From contig NC_135551.1 in assembly GCF_964340395.1 (NCBI RefSeq), forward strand, positions 8,210,879 through 8,274,878: 64,000 nucleotides of DNA. The letters run 5' to 3'. A program made the position numbers and the translations under genes. A model generated the notes under the pieces. That model saw only the letters and a list, made by a program, of their open reading frames with translations. It was not told the DNA's origin and made no database searches. Below, piece by piece: positions 61,203 through 64,000 of the stretch (the first letter of the stretch is position 1; each line of letters starts with the position of its first letter). Origin of the DNA: Glandiceps talaboti. Its lineage: Eukaryota > Hemichordata > Enteropneusta > Spengelidae.

Positions 61203-61271
61203 AACAACACAACACAACACAACACAACACAACACAACACAACACAACACAACACAACACAACACAACACT
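61203..61271. repeat. pentanucleotide microsatellite (AACAC)n
   Basis: About 13 units in the intron between TSP1 exons 11 and 12, next to an (AGTC)n run at 61143-61163. Confidence 0.95.
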
Positions 61272-61497
61272 CACTTAAGTTATACATTAACATATATTAG
61301 CATTGACGTTTATGTGTAACCTGTATTCAACAAGTGTTCACTGACAGCTGATCATGACACTACCTAGCAAATATAATTTCACTTTTGTTTGCGATGACAT
61401 TAAACGTGGAGATTTCTACTCGGCATATCATGTTTTAATAGTTGTAATGACATATGGGTACTCAATGTGATTTCACATTATCTGTATATCCATATAG

Positions 61498-61644
61498 TGT
61501 GGGCAGGATGGAATAGCTGGACAGTATGCCCAGTGACCTGTGGTGGTGGAAGACATTCAAGAACTCGTACATGTCAATCATGTCCAGCTATGACACCAGA
61601 GACCGAAAGCCAACAATGCAATGAACAGTGTTGCCCTTCTGGAG
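61498..61644 (+). CDS. TSP1 exon 12 (class A6), GC splice donor
   Basis: 147 nt, phase 1-1. Acceptor TATCCATATAG. VWAGWNSWTVCPVTCGGG (Ser replaced by Pro after the first Cys), RTRTCQSCPAMTPETESQQC, NEQCCPSG. The donor reads GGAG|GCAAGT, a GC-AG intron; it falls exactly at the 147-nt class A length, and no GT is available at that position. Confidence 0.88.
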
Positions 61645-62217
61645 GCAAGTAATTACATTCATAAATTCACTCCTTTTGTTAATTGTACCAGTATTCTTCC
61701 TTACTTTAGTCGTAATATGAATCAATATTCTATTTTCTATGCTAATGATTACCGTTGTTGCAGTACATTTCGAATCCTTGCAAGATTGTCGCACAATGTT
61801 CTCGCAATCACTTACATCACCATATAATTAACTCTTCAAGGAATACTAAAATCAGTATTATATTGATATACTTTGGTTTCACATTTACACTACATAATTT
61901 CATGTGGATGGTTTACTTTCTGGTTTACAACAAAACAATATGTTACTTGCGTAGAACTTGTTGTGAACACGGTTTGTGAATGATGATCACCCACTTCGTG
62001 GAATCATGAAAAATTGAAAGGAATAATATTATTGTATCTACTCAAAACATTATTATGAAAATTGGAATTGCTAAATGATCATTTAAAAGGATTTGCAAGG
62101 TTTGAAATTTGAAATAAATTCCATATTTTCTGATCCAGCATCTACATCTTGACTTATGTGCGGTAAAATAGAACAAATTCAAATTGACACAAACTGACTA
62201 GTGTTTTTGATATGCAG

Positions 62218-62373
62218 CATGGCAGTCTTGGCGGTCTTGGTCATCTTGCAGTACCACTTGCCAGGGTACAGGAACAAGACAAAGATGGCGCACTTGTTCA
62301 TCATCATGCGGGGGAACCTGTCCAGGAAGTGACTTTGCGTCCATGTCTTGTAGCGTAGGATTTACATGTCCGT
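62218..62373 (+). CDS. TSP1 exon 13 (class B6)
   Basis: 156 nt, phase 1-1. Acceptor TTTGATATGCAG, donor CCGT|GTAGGT. AWQSWRSWSSCSTTCQG, RQRWRTCSSSCGGTC, SDFASMSC and VGFTCP. The last base is T where other class B exons have G, changing the junction residue from Gly. The alternative donor two codons on would break the frame. Confidence 0.85.
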
Positions 62374-62768
62374 GTAGGTATCTAATATATAATGTAGTGA
62401 ATTGGACAGATTGTAATAGTTTATGGAGTGTTTATGAGGTTTAACCTCTTTGATTTGTAGTGACAATGCTCCAATGTCACTCCCATTTCTTGGTTAGATG
62501 GAGAAAGTGTTTTGAGATAACAATATATATATACTTGTGCAAGCCTAACTTTTGAAAGAAATGAGGGAAACTAATAACGACTTTGAACATTTTTAATCAT
62601 ACACTCGATGAACTGTGATAACAGGTAATAAGTACTTACCTTTAGAACTTTCCATTTTTATATGCTACCTTATGACGTTTCTATTACAGATTTTATGTAA
62701 GACCGTTTCTTTTATTATGAATTAATTCACTTGATTCTTTTGACTTGTTGTTTTCGTTCATATTTTTC

Positions 62769-62800
62769 ATTAATTAATTAATTAATTAATTAATTAATCA
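62769..62800. repeat. microsatellite (TTAA)n
   Basis: About 8 units in the intron before TSP1 exon 14. Confidence 0.85.
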
Positions 62801-62915
62801 ATCCATTCATACAGTACAATGTACAGTCATTGTAATATGCTAAGGATACAACAATGTGTTTCAAGATGTAGTTTGAATAGTCAAATGTAACTATCTCCTT
62901 TATTTGGTTTGTTAG

Positions 62916-63062
62916 CCTGGTCAAGCTGGGGATCATGGGGGAGCTGCTCAAGATCGTGTGGTGGAGGAACCAAAAGCAGAAGTCGTTCATGTAATTCTTG
63001 TTCGGGCAGTGACTCAAGCTCGACATCTTGCAATACGCAAGGTTGTGTAGATTGTTCAACAA
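62916..63062 (+). CDS. TSP1 exon 14 (class A7, diverged end)
   Basis: 147 nt, phase 1-1. Acceptor TTGGTTTGTTAG, donor ACAA|GTAGGT. SWSSWGSWGSCSRSCGGG, RSRSCNSCSGSDSSSTSC, then NTQGCVDCST in place of the CCP end. Cys count stays at seven, but the terminal CC pair is split to C-x2-C. Confidence 0.85.
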
Positions 63063-63883
63063 GTAGGTTGACATAATATCTCCCGGAAGTTAACATTATC
63101 GATCTCCCAAAAATTTAATATGTGAACTCGACGATTATGAAGATATATGTTGGCTTTCGATCCGAATATCTCCTTCACCAACTTTATAGGGAATGCCCTA
63201 TTCTATCTAAGATCTAGCTATCTAGACCGCATGCTGATATTACCACTGAGCAGTTAAGTGCACGTCAGTAGTAATTCGTCACACATTGACAGTCGCATAT
63301 GTACTTCTTTCTTTCATGCTGTTAATTGCTCAAAGAGTTCGACCCAGCAAGAAAACAAGTCATGTGATGACACGGTAACATAATCGGTGAATATTAACGA
63401 ACCAAATGGAGAAGTACAGCTGTTGATGGTAATTTAAAATTTAGCACACAACACTGTACAAGATTAAGGCAATCCCCCAGTCGTCGGAGATCTTCAGATT
63501 TAAAGCCAACTGATACAATCCTTCAGAAGTTTCTGCCAGTCATATACTTCGTTCACAGTGGTAATTCGGGATTATGTAGTCGCAAATCAGCGTTAGATAC
63601 ACAGAGGAACATGTACCATTATGAGGTAATGTTTTGAAACTGTAGGTCGTTGATTGGTCAGACTGTAATGATGTCATTACTCATCAATATTACTAATCCT
63701 ATATTATAATTTATTCACTAAATGCGGTCAGAAGAAAAATAAGGCCGAGTTTGCGAGAATACAATAGAACACATTTCCACAAAGTTTGCTGTGCATGTGA
63801 ATACATATATTGAAATCTGTGGTCACACATATGGGCAAATATAGGTTATATTTGTAACGACTTGATATTTAATCTAACCATAG

Positions 63884-64000
63884 GCTGGTCTAGCTGGAGT
63901 TATACGTGTCAACATTTGTGCAGGGACCACACCGTTACAGGTACACGTACTTGTAATAAGCCGTGTGGTACAGGAAGCTGTAGTGGATCCAGTAGCACAA
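63884..64000 (+). CDS. TSP1 exon 15 (class B-like, degenerate, runs off window)
   Basis: At least 117 nt, acceptor CTAACCATAG. SWSSWSYTCQHLCRD, then GTRTCNKPCGTGSCSG. The third Trp of the ladder is lost (WSSWSYTC) and CSxTC has become CQHLC, so the module is divergent. The exon and probably the gene continue past 64000. Confidence 0.75.

Overview
The window looks like nuclear DNA of a non-vertebrate metazoan, probably a marine invertebrate. It is AT-rich and intron-rich, full of long perfect microsatellites, and carries a chromodomain Ty3/gypsy element, CR1-type LINE remnants, a Penelope-type hammerhead ribozyme and many foldback/MITE elements. One large animal-type gene is built from thrombospondin type-1 (TSP1) domains. 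The phylum cannot be fixed from the sequence alone. No bacterial operon, CRISPR array, rRNA or intact tRNA gene was seen.

Layout. 1-3.87 kb: 3' half of a Ty3/gypsy element (integrase, chromodomain, envelope-like membrane ORF, polypurine tract, 3' LTR), with a frameshift in integrase. 3.9-10 kb: gene-free DNA with a 1.1-kb long inverted repeat that contains a MITE and a tiny hairpin insertion. 10-13.3 kb: a minus-strand gene fragment (last exon with a transmembrane segment and poly(A) signal, plus a candidate upstream exon); a hAT-like element and a MITE lie between the two. 13.3-49 kb: gene-poor repeat landscape with two degenerate minus-strand LINEs (22.8-23.7 and 25.0-25.7 kb), a minus-strand hammerhead ribozyme (24.47-24.51 kb), several foldback elements and dozens of microsatellites. 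49.4-64 kb: plus-strand gene for a predicted type II membrane protein. Its first coding exon (cytoplasmic tail plus membrane anchor) is followed 6.5 kb later by at least 14 single-domain TSP1 exons that run off the window.

The TSP1 gene is very regular. Every intron is phase 1. Two exon classes (A, mostly 147 nt; B, mostly 156 nt) alternate A-B-A-B, so the array grew by duplicating a two-exon unit. One intron starts with GC instead of GT.

The most unusual signal is a set of 24-36 bp hairpins scattered over 64 kb. They have ends CATAGAC...GTCTATG, or CTCAGACCAC...GTGGTCTGAG, and are flanked by 7-bp direct repeats. One interrupts LINE coding sequence, so the empty site can be inferred. They behave like miniature transposons that consist of little more than two fused terminal inverted repeats, and their target sites tend to fit RYNNNRY. 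All calls come from reading the sequence; no database search was run.
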